Shown one piece after another: positions 11,301 to 24,021 of a stretch of 64,000 bases of DNA; within the stretch, counting starts at the first letter, position 1, and each line of letters starts with the position of its first letter. The position numbers were made by a program, and so were the translations under genes. Below the pieces are notes generated by a model, which was not told the DNA's origin, made no database searches, and saw only the letters and a program-made list of their open reading frames with translations. This DNA comes from Apostichopus japonicus (taxonomy: Eukaryota; Echinodermata; Holothuroidea; Aspidochirotida; Stichopodidae). Location of the stretch: the NCBI RefSeq assembly GCF_037975245.1, contig NC_092565.1, positions 8,652,999-8,716,998 on the forward strand. Reading direction: 5' to 3'.

Positions 11301-14300
11301 TTTTCTTCTGTTCAGAACTTGGTGTATGGCGTGCCTCAGGGATCGGTGTTGGGTCCTTTGCTGTTCGCCATTTACATTTTGCCTCTCGGAAATCTTGTTC
11401 GCGAATATGGGCTAGATCTGCATATATACGCTGATGATACACAAGTGTATGTTTCGGTTTGCCCAACATCTGAGGAGGGAGTGAAGCAAGCAGTTTCGAA
11501 ACTTGAAGACTGCCTTTCCAAAGTGCAAGCATGGATGTCAACAAACTTCCTGAAACTCAATGCTGACAAAACTGAGGTTATGGTGATTGGGTTCAGAGCC
11601 CAATTGGTTAAGTTCAACCTGCCCTCAGTGACTGTTGCTGGTGTTGATGTTCCCGTCCAGACAAACCCTGTCAGAAATTTAGGGGTTATGTTCGACTCCG
11701 GTATGACAATGAGTGCACAGGTCACAACTATTATCAGATCTGCTAACTATCATCTCAATAACATTAGTCGTGCACGCAAAATGCTCACTACTGAGGCAGC
11801 CAAGCTAGCTGTGCACACATTAGTTACCTCCAGGTTGGACTACTGCAACAGCCTCTTGATTGGTGTAAACAAATCCCTTATCACTAAACTTCAGAATGTC
11901 CAACGCACCTCTGCTCGCATCATTGTCAAGCGTAAGAAGTATGACTCTATCACATCGGAACTCATTGCTCTTCACTGGCTTCCTATACAACAGCGCATTA
12001 AATTCAAAGTTCTCCTTCTTGTGTACCGGGCTCACCATAAACAGTCGCCATCCTACATATCTGACTTACTACAGCTGCAAGCACCACGCAGACAGCTTAG
12101 ATCATATATATCTTCTCCTCACTTTATCGTGCCCAGAACCCGTGCTGTGTCATTTGCAGATCGCTCATTCTCCTGCTATGGACCAAAAGAGTGGAACACT
12201 CTTCCAAATCACATCAAGGATGCTCAGACTATTCATATTTTTAAGAAACTGCTCAAATGTTATCTTTTTCAAGAAGTGTATTGTAATTAATTTCATGTAA
12301 CTGTCTTGACCGCCTTTGAACAACTTTTGTTGATTTTGGCGCTATATAAATATTTTCTGATTGATTGATTGATAATCATGTTAACTGAAGTCGAAACGTT
12401 ATAAAACAGGGTAAAAAGGAACAAGGAAACAGGAAACAGGGTAAAGAGGTCACATTATACATCCAAGAGCTCAGTGATTCCTGTAATCTAGTGACCATGC
12501 AGAGACGATATGAGAGCTTGGGGATGTCCCACCAGTAGTCTTAAACTCGCACACATATAACATTAATAGCTCTCTTTCAGCTTGAATGTATATCTCGAGT
12601 ATATCTCTGCACCTCCACGTCGCTTCCGGTAAGAGGAGTAGCACCACCTCATACGAACTCCCTTATCAAATAATATATGTCAGTTTAGAGTGTCATCTTT
12701 TTTCTTTTTGGGAGAGACATTTTTTTTATAATGATTAATTCGTGACAATGACAAATACATGGAAATACTGAAATGATTAACCATAACTTATATAGGGGTG
12801 TGGGTAGGGTGGGATGGTGCGGGTGGGGGGGGGGACATTGTAACTATACGAGTAGTATTCCAGATTTTATACGAGTAGTATTCCAGATTTTCAGGGGGGC
12901 AGTGATAGGCCTAAACTGGATACGGTCTTATTTTCGGATGACGTTGTCTTAAAGGAGCTGCTTCGTCTAAATGTTTCTAAAGCTTCTGGACCGGATGCAA
13001 TCCATCCGTATTTGTTGAAGACTTTTGCACACTATTTCTGCGTTCCACTCTCGTTGATTTTTAGTAAATTTATGGATGAAGGTTATGTTCCTAGGGACTG
13101 GAGATGTGCTAATATTACCCCAATTTTCAAGAAGGGTGATAAGACTAAGCCCTGTAATTATAGGCCCGTTAGTCTCACTAGTGTAGTTTGTAAGGTCATG
13201 GAGTCTATTGTTAAAAAGTCTTTGGTCTGTCACTTCAGCAGTCAGTCTTTGATCAGAGAGTCTCAGCATGGCTTTTGTCAAAAAAGGTCTTGTCTCACTA
13301 ATATCCTTGAGTTTATGGAAGATGTAACAAGCTCACTAAATAGGCAGATGTCTGTAGATGTTGTGTTCCTGGATTTCCAGAAGGCCTTTGATAAAGTTCC
13401 CCACCAGCGTCTTTTACTTAGGCTGAAGAGCATGGGTGTCATAGGGAATTTACTGTCTTGGATCGGGAATTGGCTTGGTAATAGGGAACAGAGGGTGGTA
13501 ATTAATGGCTGTGCTTCTTCTTGGCAGAACGTTACTAGTGGGGTTCCACAAGGGTCTGTAATAGGTCCCCTGTTGTTTGTTGCCTATATAAATGACATCG
13601 ACGGAGATATTTTGTGTACAGCTAAGAAGTTTGCTGATGACACCAAATTGTATTCTGAGGTCTCTTCCAAAAGCGATTCTGAGAAATTTCAAGCGGATTT
13701 AGATAAGATTTTTTCCTGGTCTCAGGGGTGGCAAATGCTTTTTAATATTGATAAATGTAAGGTAATGCACATTGGTAGTAGTAACCAAAAGTTTACATAC
13801 AATCTAAATGGTGTGGAGTTACAGGAGGTCTCTGTTGAAAGAGACCTAGGTATCTACATTGACTCGTCTCTGCAACCTTCCAAACATTGTCTTGAAGCTG
13901 CTAAAAGAGGTAATAGGGTTTTAGGTATGATCAAGAGGAACTTCAGTTTTCTGAAAGAGGACATCGTAGTTAGGCTTTATAAGCAGTTGGTTAGGCCTCA
14001 TCTGGAGTATGCTGTGCAGGCTTGGAACCCTTATTTTGCTAAGGATAAGGAAGTACTTGAAAAGGTCCAGAGGAGGGCTACTAGGATGATTAGTTCATTA
14101 AAGAGGGTTCCTTATTATAGGCGGTTACAACTGTTGAATCTCACCACACTGGAGCTTAGGAGGTTACGTGGGGACTTGATCCAGGTTTTCAAGATTGTGT
14201 ATGGTTTCGACAATTTATCCTTTACCGACTTTTTCATGTTTGCAAACAGTAGTTGTACTAGAGGTCATTGTCTTAAACTTCAAAAGTCGCATAGTAGGAT

Positions 14301-16752
14301 TAATATTCGGCATAACTTTTTTTCTAATAGGGTTGTGAATGAGTGGAATAGTTTGCCTGAGAAAGTTGTACTTGCAAGTAGTGTCAATGGGTTTAAGAAT
14401 GCTTTGGACAGGCACTTTAAGCATTGTAATCGGGTCTGAGTGTTTGTGTCTTCAGTTTTTTTTTCCCTCTCTTTATAGGGTCCTTGATGGGGACTTAAGT
14501 GTCCCTCCTGATCCTTTTTTCTACTAAACTAAACTAACTCAGCAGGGAGCTGAGCAACAATTCTTTTGAAAATTTAACTTTTTTAACTAATTTAACTTCA
14601 ATTAGACGCATCCAGATTGTATGTTACGTGTGGTAGTTTATTGAGGCTTTTACATATACGCTGATAGTCGAAGAGCTTAAAATCATTAAAAGACAATAAA
14701 AATTGCTTTAAAGCCTGCACTTCTCTAGGAAATTTAATTACAAATCAGCGAGCCTATCTTGACTGCTGATAAGACGAGTGATTGATGAGGCAGAGTTGAG
14801 GGGGATGTGGGTGGGGAGGGATGATGGGAGAGGATGGGCCGCGAGGGATCTTTACTAAAGTCATACTGTCCTTCGCGTAAGACAGGTATCTAAGCTAAAT
14901 ATAAAGATATTGTTTCATTACACATACTAACGGGAGAATGGATGTGTGATTGAGTTGTATATCCAACAGAAGAGATTCTAGTTGGAGCGAGGCTGTTGCT
15001 GCAAAGATCAGAGGTTTTTTGTTTGTTTCACTGGTAACCCCTTAATAGGGCCATAAGAAACTTACACATTATGCAATTAGTCGCCTGCGTACCTTGTCAT
15101 GCACGTTCGTCCCGTGGTTGCCATGGTAAGGTCCAATTTGGTACGAATACACTGTAACCAGTCTTTCATATACATTTTTCGACAAGAGTCGACGCAAATG
15201 TTCTCTACTGATTTCAAACATCAAAACTGCAGGTTGATCGCTCGTATGAAATCAATATTGGAAACGTGCGGAATGTGTTTAATTTTGGGATTTAAGAGAC
15301 GTATCTGTAGTCTATATTGATGTTAGGTTGTTCTATAGAGGACATTACACTGTTGCGTCGGCTAGTACATGTAAAAACAGCCGTTAGTCACTTTTAAATG
15401 CAAACAGACCGGTGAGTTTGGCGGTGTAAACCGTCAGATCAAAACATGGTCTCATGCCTGCTAGTTTTCATCATATGAAAGAAAATACTCATGATTGAAA
15501 AGAAACACATAAACAACTGAACATCAAAACCTGACAATCAATTGTTTGAGCTTGAAAAGGATTAGCTCGGTACGGTAATTAAAATGTGTTCTTGATGAAC
15601 TCTTTATATATCCAACTCAACATAAACACATCCCTGAAAGAAGTTGCCTGAAAGAAGTTAGTGCAAAATGTTGGGTTTTTTCAACTATAGTGAAGGATAA
15701 AATATTTATGTTAAATTAATTAATTTGCAGAGATAGAGATGGAAGTCCATCGACCCATTGTCATTACAAATGCTCCATTCTATATAGGTACTTACGTGTT
15801 GATATAGGCCAATCCTAATGATTGAAAACAGTTGACGTGGTAAATCGCATACATTTATAATAATTGGTTCTACATCTGCACTCAAAACTGAGAATTGACC
15901 ACAGAATAGATTGCTGACCCTTAGTCCGTATACCTCGGAAGACGCCAATCCATTTATCAAACCCAACAAAAGTAGTCTCTGTTCTACACTGTTTTACTTT
16001 CTACACTTACTGGTAGACATGATAATAAACGCATCTGTTTACTGTTTACTAATTTTCGAACATTGCTTCCGTTCGGGTGATATCCTGTTTGGTGATTGTC
16101 ATAAGTAGATATGTTACGTATAGTGTCACTAGAATCTGGACAAGCCCCCCCCCCCACCCCAAGTCTCCCTCCCCTATCCTTCTTCGTCAAGCATGAGAAG
16201 TTGTTACTATGCCTACATGTAATCAAGAAGTTTGCTTGACTAGAGACTAACCATGCATATGATATCGAAGTGAATGGTTGCTACCGCAATATGCATGGAC
16301 ACGTGATAGTCAGGTCGAGGTAAACGGAACACGATGGTCGTTAGGTGTGCCGTTTCGCCATTGTATGCACATTACATCCGAGTCGGATACGGCTCATAAT
16401 TTCCAAGAATTGTACAAATTCATTTCCCAATATTCCGGAGTTTATATCACCATAGAGTTGACTTATATGGAATTTTTAATGTTTCGCTGTTAAATCTGAA
16501 CCGGATTCTCCATCAAACTTCGACTACTCAGTAAAAATGTTCATAATATTAACCTATAACGATGAATGTATGCTCTGACCAATCAACGGTGGACAAAAGC
16601 CTATCGTCGTCTCTTGCCTACGATAAAACCACTCAAAATACTAACATATTCAAGTCATGGAAACAAAGATATGTTTACCTATTTTTCCTTTGTTCTGCCT
16701 GACACCGGGATCAAAGTAAGCTGCATAAGACAATGGTATGCTAATTTGGCCA

Positions 16753-16810
<58 letters not shown>

Positions 16811-17774
16811 TATAAAGCAAATACACGTGTGCTCCTAAGGAAATATTATTAGATTAAAAGCAGGACCTTCGTTGGCAATACTTGGCAGTGGAAAGTACAA
16901 AATGTAACACCATAAATATGACGTTAGACAAGTACGAGGGGCACTGGTGGTATTAGTACCAAATAAACCATGACTTTATAGGAAGTGGCTTAAGGAGCAA
17001 AGAATAGGAAGAACGATACATATAACTTTGTGGAACTGGTTATATAGTTGTTTAGGGGTCCCAAGTCTTGGCCGGTGATGTGAGACTGAATATGAGAGAT
17101 CCAATCGATTTCTGGAATACATGATTATATACGCATATGATTACTATTTACTAATTTTCGAAAATTGGTCCGTTGGTGAGATATCTTGTTTGGTACGTGG
17201 TTGTCATTAGTCATATCTTACGTATGGTGCTGTAACAATGGCCATGGTGAAGAATCGTTCAAAATAATCTTTATTTGTACGGGCTACACTCATTGCTTGT
17301 GGGCGCACGGTATTTTGTTAAATATAGGGCCATCATAAAAGCTCTAATAAAACGACTCTTTTTCCTGGAAAACTAAACTTTTGCTGTTAGCCACGCCTCT
17401 GCCTATACTCTAAGGTAAAACATGAAAACATTGCATACATGGTATATACTTACATGTTGGATATACTGTATTACAATAAGAGATGCACGGTATGTAAATA
17501 TCTTCCAACTCGTAAAAAAGTTGACATCCCGTGGTACTACCAGTACGAATAGCAGAATCAGATCGGCTGCCGCTAGGTGAGTGATGAAGTGATTCGTAGG
17601 TGTCCGAAGTTGTGCGTGTTTCGCAACCATATAAATAACCAATCCATTGGCCACAATACCAACAATCGCAATGAGGGTGAAGAGGATACTTCCACATAAA
17701 TCGAAACAGTACGAAAAATACGTCAATCCGTTATATACCTCTGTATCATTGAAATAGGCAGGTGTGTCAGCCAT
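8328..17774 (-). CDS. Class A (rhodopsin-type) peptide GPCR, gene 1
   Basis: Three coding exons fit in phase: 17454-17774, 9330-9465 and 8328-8863, giving 330 residues. The start is the ATG at 17774; the open frame above it has no ATG. Exon 1 carries an N-glycosylation site (NDT), TM1 with NGLV, LRTPTN, TM2 with LAAAD, and the ECL1 tryptophan. Exon 2 carries the end of TM3 with SRY (residues 123-125) and PLKAK. Exon 3 carries TM4-TM7, including SWAP in TM6 and NPFIY (296-300). The layout LRTPTN, SW, Y-x-Q, RY and PLKA resembles thyrotropin-releasing-hormone receptors, so a G-protein-coupled neuropeptide receptor in the plasma membrane is the best guess. The usual TM3/ECL2 disulfide cysteines, the DRY aspartate and the CWxP cysteine are absent. 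Two LINEs lie in intron 1. It is 97-98% identical by eye to gene 2. Confidence 0.75.
10045..12371 (+). mobile_element. L2-clade LINE, 5' truncated, with open RT frame
   Basis: The open frame (to 12290) starts within the C-terminal end of the endonuclease domain (SDHHIVACNL), followed by a full reverse transcriptase: NYRPVSNLP, LLDLSSAFDTIDH, GVPQGSVLGPLLF and YADDTQ. The residues before it (10011-10044) come from flanking DNA. The 3' end has GGCGCTATATAAATA and a short (TTGA)n tail, typical of L2. The target-site duplication is ATAATC (10039-10044 and 12372-12377). A2 has the empty site near 31706-31712, so the insertion is specific to this copy. It lies in intron 1 of GPCR gene 1, antisense to it. 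Most of the ORF upstream of the RT is missing, so it cannot be autonomous. Confidence 0.9.
12846..14534 (+). mobile_element. CR1/Daphne-like LINE, 5' truncated
   Basis: The open frame runs from about 12895 to 14439 and encodes most of a reverse transcriptase: SKASGPDAIHP, NYRPVSLTS, LDFQKAFDKVPHQ, SGVPQGSVIGPLLF and FADDTKLY, then the usual C-terminal RT-connection region. No endonuclease is present. The tail is a short ACTAA repeat. The target-site duplication is TAACT (12841-12845 and 14535-14539). A2 shows the uninterrupted site at 32176-32180. A 23-bp direct repeat lies at the 5' end (about 12846-12890). It is also in intron 1 of GPCR gene 1, antisense to it. The clade call rests on motif style only. 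Confidence 0.88.
15796..15975 (-). pseudogene. Decayed GPCR first-exon cassette (B1)
   Basis: The minus strand has an open stretch with GLINGLASSE, LSADVEPIIINV and FSIIRIGLYQH, ending at a good donor (GTAAGT at 15790-15795). It lines up with GPCR exon 1 from TM1 (VANGLV) through TM2 (LAAADLILLFV) to the exon end (SLIVIQYIQH), and the donor is in the same phase. The N-terminus and most of TM1 are not recognisable. The same decay is present in B2, so it happened before the segmental duplication. Homology is weak and judged by eye. Confidence 0.4.
16754..16813. repeat. (TA)n microsatellite
   Basis: About 25 TA units in GPCR intron 1. Its B2 counterparts are at 38770-38782 (very short) and 39803-39856. 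Confidence 0.95.
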
Positions 17775-19322
17775 TTTATAACCTTGATCAGAGTCGTCAG
17801 TATCCACTCAAATAGAAACAAAACAATTTAAATAAGCACAAACCGCTTATATTGAGATGGAGTTTATACCCCGTATATCAACAATATGGTAGAACTTTCG
17901 ATTGCGAACAAATAAGTAGGAACTATACTCCCAGTCGATCGCTTCAGTATTCGGAAATGAAAGTACAGTTAAACCTATCGTCCTCAACTCATTCATTTCT
18001 ATATTAACCTGCTTGTACTAACAGATAGCAAGTCAAATATGGTACAGTACGGAAGTTGTTTTGTAGGTCTTTGCATCATTGTGGTGGATATTGTTGCACT
18101 GTAGCTTCAAAGCGCTTCCCCACTTTTACAGTGAAACGGGCAATCAGGTAAAATTCTGGTTGAAAACAGGAATAATTCAGTCAGATCATTCTGACCTATT
18201 CAAGCAAAGGATGAGAGATCACACAGGATTTGACCTCCCTTTCATGGTGCGAGCTCTGTCAAAAAACAATTCTTGGACGTTAAAGATAGTTCTCGCTGTT
18301 ACACAAGAAAAACAGAGCTTTGATCAACTGCACCGTTTCCTAGAATATAGACGCACAAAACTCAACATACCACGTGACCGAGCAGTGGAAAATATCCCTC
18401 TCCTTGCTGCAGACAAGGTATAGCTATGGGTATAGCCAGGTATAGCAAAGTAGAGCTATATACATTTTTCATCTCTCATATTCATAATAAAATGAAGGTT
18501 TCTAGAAGGGGCTCGGAGACATATTTTTTCTCCACTGGGGCCCGAATCTGGCTCTCGACGCCACTGCACGTGTCTGCAATAATAACACCAAAAGAACTTC
18601 TAGTTTGTCGATATCGATGGAGGACTAAATAATTTGCTACATTTTTTAGTGTTGAACTAAAATCTGCCGCCTAAGATCGATAATTAAATTTATTTGCTTA
18701 ATGAGTAATAGTGTTTCCGTTTTCGATGAAATCGCTTACCTCATCGCTCGACGGCAGAATGGTCATCATGCATCACCGTATACATGGACTACTTCCGTGA
18801 TGTTGTATGAACGTATTCAAGTATAATGGTATATCCCTGCGCTACCTTTAGTAACGGACACTGCTGTATTAGTAGAACGGATTTTGTACATTGTAGTTCC
18901 ATGATTTGAGTATAGGCCTATAGTCATAGCATATGACTGGATGTAACAAATCCCAGTTAACGAGGTTATAGGTACCGATCGTGTTGCTCCAACTTTTAAC
19001 CTTTCGCAATTTTGTACAACATGCAGCTAAATAGTGTGTAGTATAACACATGTTAACATGAAGTGAGGAGTGATTTACGATATCTTATCTTTTCGTAAAA
19101 ATATACCTGAACGGTGAACGTGAAAGTTTTAGGGAAGACTACAGCACATATATCTTTATGTTGATCCCAATTCTACAGTGATTCTATTTGTTCCTGTCGT
19201 GAATGTTCACAACTGATGTTAATTATAGTTGCGGTATAGATTTACAGCCAGAACCGAATCCAGTCAATGTGTAGGCCTAAATCTAGAAAATCTAGTTAAA
19301 CAAAAGTGAGACAGAACTGCAC
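17775..19322. other. Upstream region of GPCR gene 1
   Basis: Includes the likely 5' UTR or promoter of GPCR gene 1. A plus-strand open frame at 18079-18423 is conserved in position in B2 but interrupted there, and it matches nothing I know, so it is not called. No TATA box or CpG-rich stretch stands out. Confidence 0.4.
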
Positions 19323-19869
19323 ATGTGGGTACCAGTAACATAACTGTAATGGTTATTAAACGTCTTGTAAGTAAATATTGTCAATTTTAAAAAGGGAAAA
19401 CTAAATTCTGATGAAAGAAATCTGCGATAATGACGAAAATAAGACTCACGAAGACAAATATGTTGCTACGTCATTGTTTTTTGGTTTGTGTATAAACAGC
19501 CATGCGCGGAACAAGGATCATCGGTCTGGTAACAGTGAATAATAAATGCCGAACATGATACGTCCATGGGCGTATATCAGGATGAACCCTGTCAAACAAG
19601 CCAGTCACGTGGGTGCAATGACCATACATACAGGATATGTAAACCGGGAGCTGTTTTAAGAATATCGTCTTTATACAGGTGGGGGGTCTTGAAAGAACAA
19701 GCTAACAAGTTTGCCAAAAAATTGTCAATTCATGCTTTCGCACATTTACTTTTTTAATCATCTTTTCCATTACCACTTGGTCACTTCTCACTGCGTGATT
19801 TTTTCCCCTCACAACAGGAAGTCATAGGTTATACTTTTTTCTTAACAAAAAATGAGTAGAGGGGACCTA

Positions 19870-20168
19870 CCCCACCCTCCCCTCCATAGCAAAATCCAAC
19901 CCACCCAATCCTGCCCTCCATAGCCACATCCAACCCACCCCACCCTCTCCTCCAAGGCCACATCCAACCCACCCTCTCCTCCAAGGTCACATCCAACCCA
20001 CCCTACCCTCCCTCCATAGCCACATCCACCCACCCTCCCCTCCATAGCCACATCCAACACACCACACCCTCCCCTCCATAGCCACATCCAACTCACCCAA
20101 CCCTCCCCTCCATAGCCACATCCACCCCACCCCAACCTTCCCTCCATAGCCATAGCCACATCCAAACA
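19870..20168. repeat. Minisatellite, copy in A2
   Basis: Counterpart of the 1786-2084 array, with the same unit and nearly the same unit order. Confidence 0.9.
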
Positions 20169-22140
20169 GCATATTCATATCACAGATAACGAAATGTGTA
20201 AGTCATTAAATTTTGCAATATGAATTGTTAAATTTTACGCGAGAATCTGGCGTAGCACGTGTGAGGTCATCATGACAACTGTCTGTCTTATACAATATAC
20301 AGTTACACATATGGAGACTATCGCATGAACTATTTCCAGTTAAGAGTTGTTTAACTATGACAGATATGGGAAATATTACAGCTAAGCTCGCTAGGACGAC
20401 TCCCACACAATGGAGATATTTCGAATTCAGCAAACAATTCTTGGTAAAATCTCCCTGAGGAATTGAAAAGTGACTTTTCTATTCGTAACCTGTATGAAAT
20501 TTAAAAGCTAAATAAATAAATAAAGAAGGTATTTCCTTTTTTAATTGTAACATTAATATTTTAAGGGACAGTTCTTCGAAAGAGTAAGTTCATTATTGCT
20601 GAAGCAAAAGTGACATTACATGAGTTTTAATGATGCTCACGTAATTGTAGTATACGGAATATCCTCTGCTATGTTCGTAACAAAGCCATCATGACGTCAC
20701 TGAAACGATCCAAGCAGGGGTCACTTCATCTTTGTTTTGGAGGATTTTTGTAGTTAGAACTCCATGCAATTCGCAATAAAAACAAACGATCGATAGCAAA
20801 CCAATCACAAACATGACGAATTTAGCTCTCAATCGTGTCAAAAAATATTATTATGCACGTACATCCCTTTAAGTAGAGGTCAGAATATAAACGTGCAGGA
20901 TATTCCCTTTAAGAAGACGTCACAAATATTATTATGCAGGTCCGTCCCTTTAATCAGACAAGTCGAGTGGCCATATGTGACCTGAGCAGGTGTACACAGC
21001 TATAGGTTAAGTTATTATTGCAGATTGTCATGGACATGAACTGAAGGAGTTCCACAAATAAAACAACAATCGACTCCAGAGACTTATGACGTATATTATA
21101 TTTTGCACGTTTATAACAATACATATAAGTGAACATTATTCCAAAGTATATAATATAGGTAGACACTCAGAATCTGCGTCTGTTCGACAGTTGGAAATCT
21201 GTGACAAATCTGTGATTATTATAACTGACGTTTATTTACCATCTGATCTATAACTCTATAGTCTATTGGAAACTATATCTGTAACTGTTCTTCTACTTAA
21301 TTTGGTATAACACGTTTCATTCGGTAGAAATAAGAAGAAGAAAATCAATTCAAATACATTAATAGTTATATGACGTTGATTTAGTATTGTTGACAATATA
21401 TATGAACGTTTGGGGTCTAGAATGCAGTATGGCATTCTCACAGTATATTCAATCGAAAGGGATATCACACTTATTTGGAGCATTGATAATTTGTACGTGT
21501 CTTGTTGGATTAGTCATTTATTTATTCTCAAAAGACGAATTCAAAATTCAAAAACAGTATTGATGATAAAGCTGATTTTTTTTTTTAAATTAACTCGCTT
21601 CGCAAATATCATAGACCATAATTTTACGCTTTTTTTACAGATAGTTCCAATATAGTTACAGCATTATTTATTGAATATATTCGTACACTTCAGTTTAAAT
21701 TGATTCAATTCAAGGCATAATGTAGAGTAGTTGTATAGAGTACATGTATGGTAGCTTATAGGGTACATATATACAACAGTTCAGTTTACCAAATAATGTA
21801 TCTTATGTTTGATGCTGATGCTATTTGCCGTGTCTTGATTCATAAACACAGTAAATGATTTATTTAACAGCGGCGGCGGTTGTTATCACCCTTCCTTACC
21901 CAGGTTAGAAATTTACATAAATATCATATCAACAAGTGATGTATGGGTTGATAACTTCTTTTGCTTCTAATGCTGTTGTGATGCTTATCACCAATTTTTT
22001 TAAAGAAGATTTTCACAATGAAAAAACAAATGCAAAGTCATTCAACTTCAAATCTTGTTAATATACATGACTAACTTACGATACGTTCTTCATTCATCTC
22101 CCGATGTAGGTGCATGCTAAGTTAACCTTACAGTAAAAAT

Positions 22141-22333
<193 letters not shown>

Positions 22334-22580
22334 GTGGTATGAATTCCCCTCCCTGCACATCCGGTATATGTTCAATCATTAATGGGCCTTACTTGTGTTA
22401 GGTCGCGGCTATGTACGCTCCGCCCCATGCAATGTACATGTCACATGTTATAATGCGTTAGTAATGCTAAGCATTTGTTTCTTTTTGCTTTGACAACCAA
22501 CCAGTTCAGTTTCATAACACTCGAATTGCCGTGATCCATACTGTGATACGCAGAGACAGTACCGGCAAGTCGACCGGAAC

Positions 22581-23260
22581 GCGTGATTTTTTTTCCCAGG
22601 ATGGTTGTGGGTAATTAACATAAAGGAGGCGTGTCTCAATCAGTGCACATGTGCAGTAGGCCTACTTTAGGAAAGTTTGGTATGACCTATGCACTGTACT
22701 ATACTGCTATTGTTACAAATACCGTACCATCACACAACAACTTGGATATCGCGCGCATGCACTGTACTAGCCTAGCCTATATGACATATTATAAGGCTAG
22801 TGCGAATCACACGTACGTCATCTGGATATGGGCATCGGTTTTTGTTAGTTCCTAGTCCTAGTTCGCTCACTTACTCACCCTCGTAAAAGTTACAAACTAG
22901 TAATAGGCCAGTAGTAATACTGTAGTATATAGGTGGTACCAAATTTCATGACCCCTACAAGACACACGTACGGCAGACCATATCATCTACGTATTACGGA
23001 CTTGTGCACAGAATCAATACAACACCCACGCAGGGCCAAGGCCAGGGAGTTTGGTCCTCTCAAGCTTGTGCTATGGATATCCCTACCTGTACAAGACACA
23101 CGTACGGCAGACCACATCATCTACGTGATACTATACTTAAATGCGATCAAACCATGCCTGCTCCAAACTCTGTCTGGTTTGTATACACTGTACAGGAATG
23201 CATTGAACGCGCCTACTTTATGTTAATTACCCACAACCATCCTGGGAAAAAAAATCACGC
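22581..23260. mobile_element. MULE-type non-autonomous TIR element, 680 bp
   Basis: Terminal inverted repeats of about 47 bp begin GCGTGATTTTTTTTCCCAGG. The flanks carry a 9-bp target duplication, GACCGGAAC (22572-22580 and 23261-23269). A 9-bp duplication with long TIRs is typical of Mutator-like elements. No transposase is present. Inside, a ~30-bp segment containing ACACGTACGGCAGACCA occurs twice (about 22974 and 23098). The empty site is in A1 at about 4430. It splits exon 2 of the EGF-like gene. Confidence 0.85.
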
Positions 23261-24021
23261 GACCGGAACTGGGTCATCTTCTGACGGAGTCGTAATAGCG
23301 CCACCACTTATTGGTAAGTGGCGACCGAAAATAAATATATCTTCCATTACAACTATTGAAAGTACAAATTATTCACTAATTTGGAGATGTCTATCACGGG
23401 TTTTCCTTTGTTTTGTTTTCTACAGATCCATGTAACCACAATCCATGCCAAGGCAGAGGATACTGTCAAATTAATAGGTCCGTTGCTAATGGTTACCGTT
23501 GTACTTGTGTCAACAATCATGAGGGCTTGCGGTGTCAATTTAATAGTAAGTTATCCAAATATAATACTAACACAAAGAACAAATTATTACAAAACAACAC
23601 TTGATGTTTTCGGTTTAAATTGTCTAAATACGGTTGTTATACAAGAACAAAATTCGCACGTTTGACCCCCAGAATTAGTAGGCCTACATTTCATATAAAT
23701 TGTATTCTCTAGTAAACTTTTAATTGACCATGAATCGTTTAAGTTTTCATTGCGCTGTTTAATCAACTTTCTAATTTGGAATGGTTTCATTCTTTCTTTT
23801 TTCCTTTTCCCTAGTGACGACTCCAAGAAACCCTTGCGCGGGAACAAACCCTTGTCCGCGTTCAGACCAGACATGTACTGCGCCGCCACATATCATTGGT
23901 TTCTTGTGTTCAACGTAGAGCTTCAGTATAGTTTAAAAGCTATATACTACCGTTATAGCAGCACACGCAGTCCTGTACGTATCTGAGATTCTCTTTTGTA
24001 TGTAAGAGATTTCACTGTTAT

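Larger units (their letters stand above)
1237..14588. repeat. Segmental duplication, copy A1
   Basis: Collinear with 19323-32230, offset about 18.08 kb at the left end and 21.67 kb near GPCR exon 2. Aligned stretches differ by only a few percent by eye, plus indels. It holds the EGF-like gene, the U2-headed repeats and GPCR exons 2 and 3. The offset drifts because each copy gained its own insertions: two LINEs and a local 0.95-kb tandem duplication here; a MULE-type element, a hAT5-like element with a Penelope-like element inside, and a smaller related element in A2. Confidence 0.9.
14591..19322. repeat. Segmental duplication, copy B1
   Basis: Collinear with 36610-42410, offset 22.0 kb at the left and 23.05 kb at GPCR exon 1. 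It contains GPCR exon 1 (17454-17774), a decayed exon-1-like piece at 15796-15975 and a (TA)n run. The rest is intronic or intergenic with no gene seen. The 1.1-kb stretch at about 16019-17122 is present once here and twice in B2. Confidence 0.9.

Noticed and set aside
17775-17807. Longer GPCR N-terminus (GTG start) and the equivalent TTG start at 34438
   Set aside because: These frames begin with non-ATG codons and a stop lies just above. The first ATG gives the same 107-codon length in all three exons.
18079-18423. 114-codon open frame upstream of GPCR gene 1, counterpart in B2 at 41010-41357
   Set aside because: Interrupted in B2, has no recognised motif, and codon-level differences between copies do not favour silent changes. 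Could be chance or an untranslated exon.
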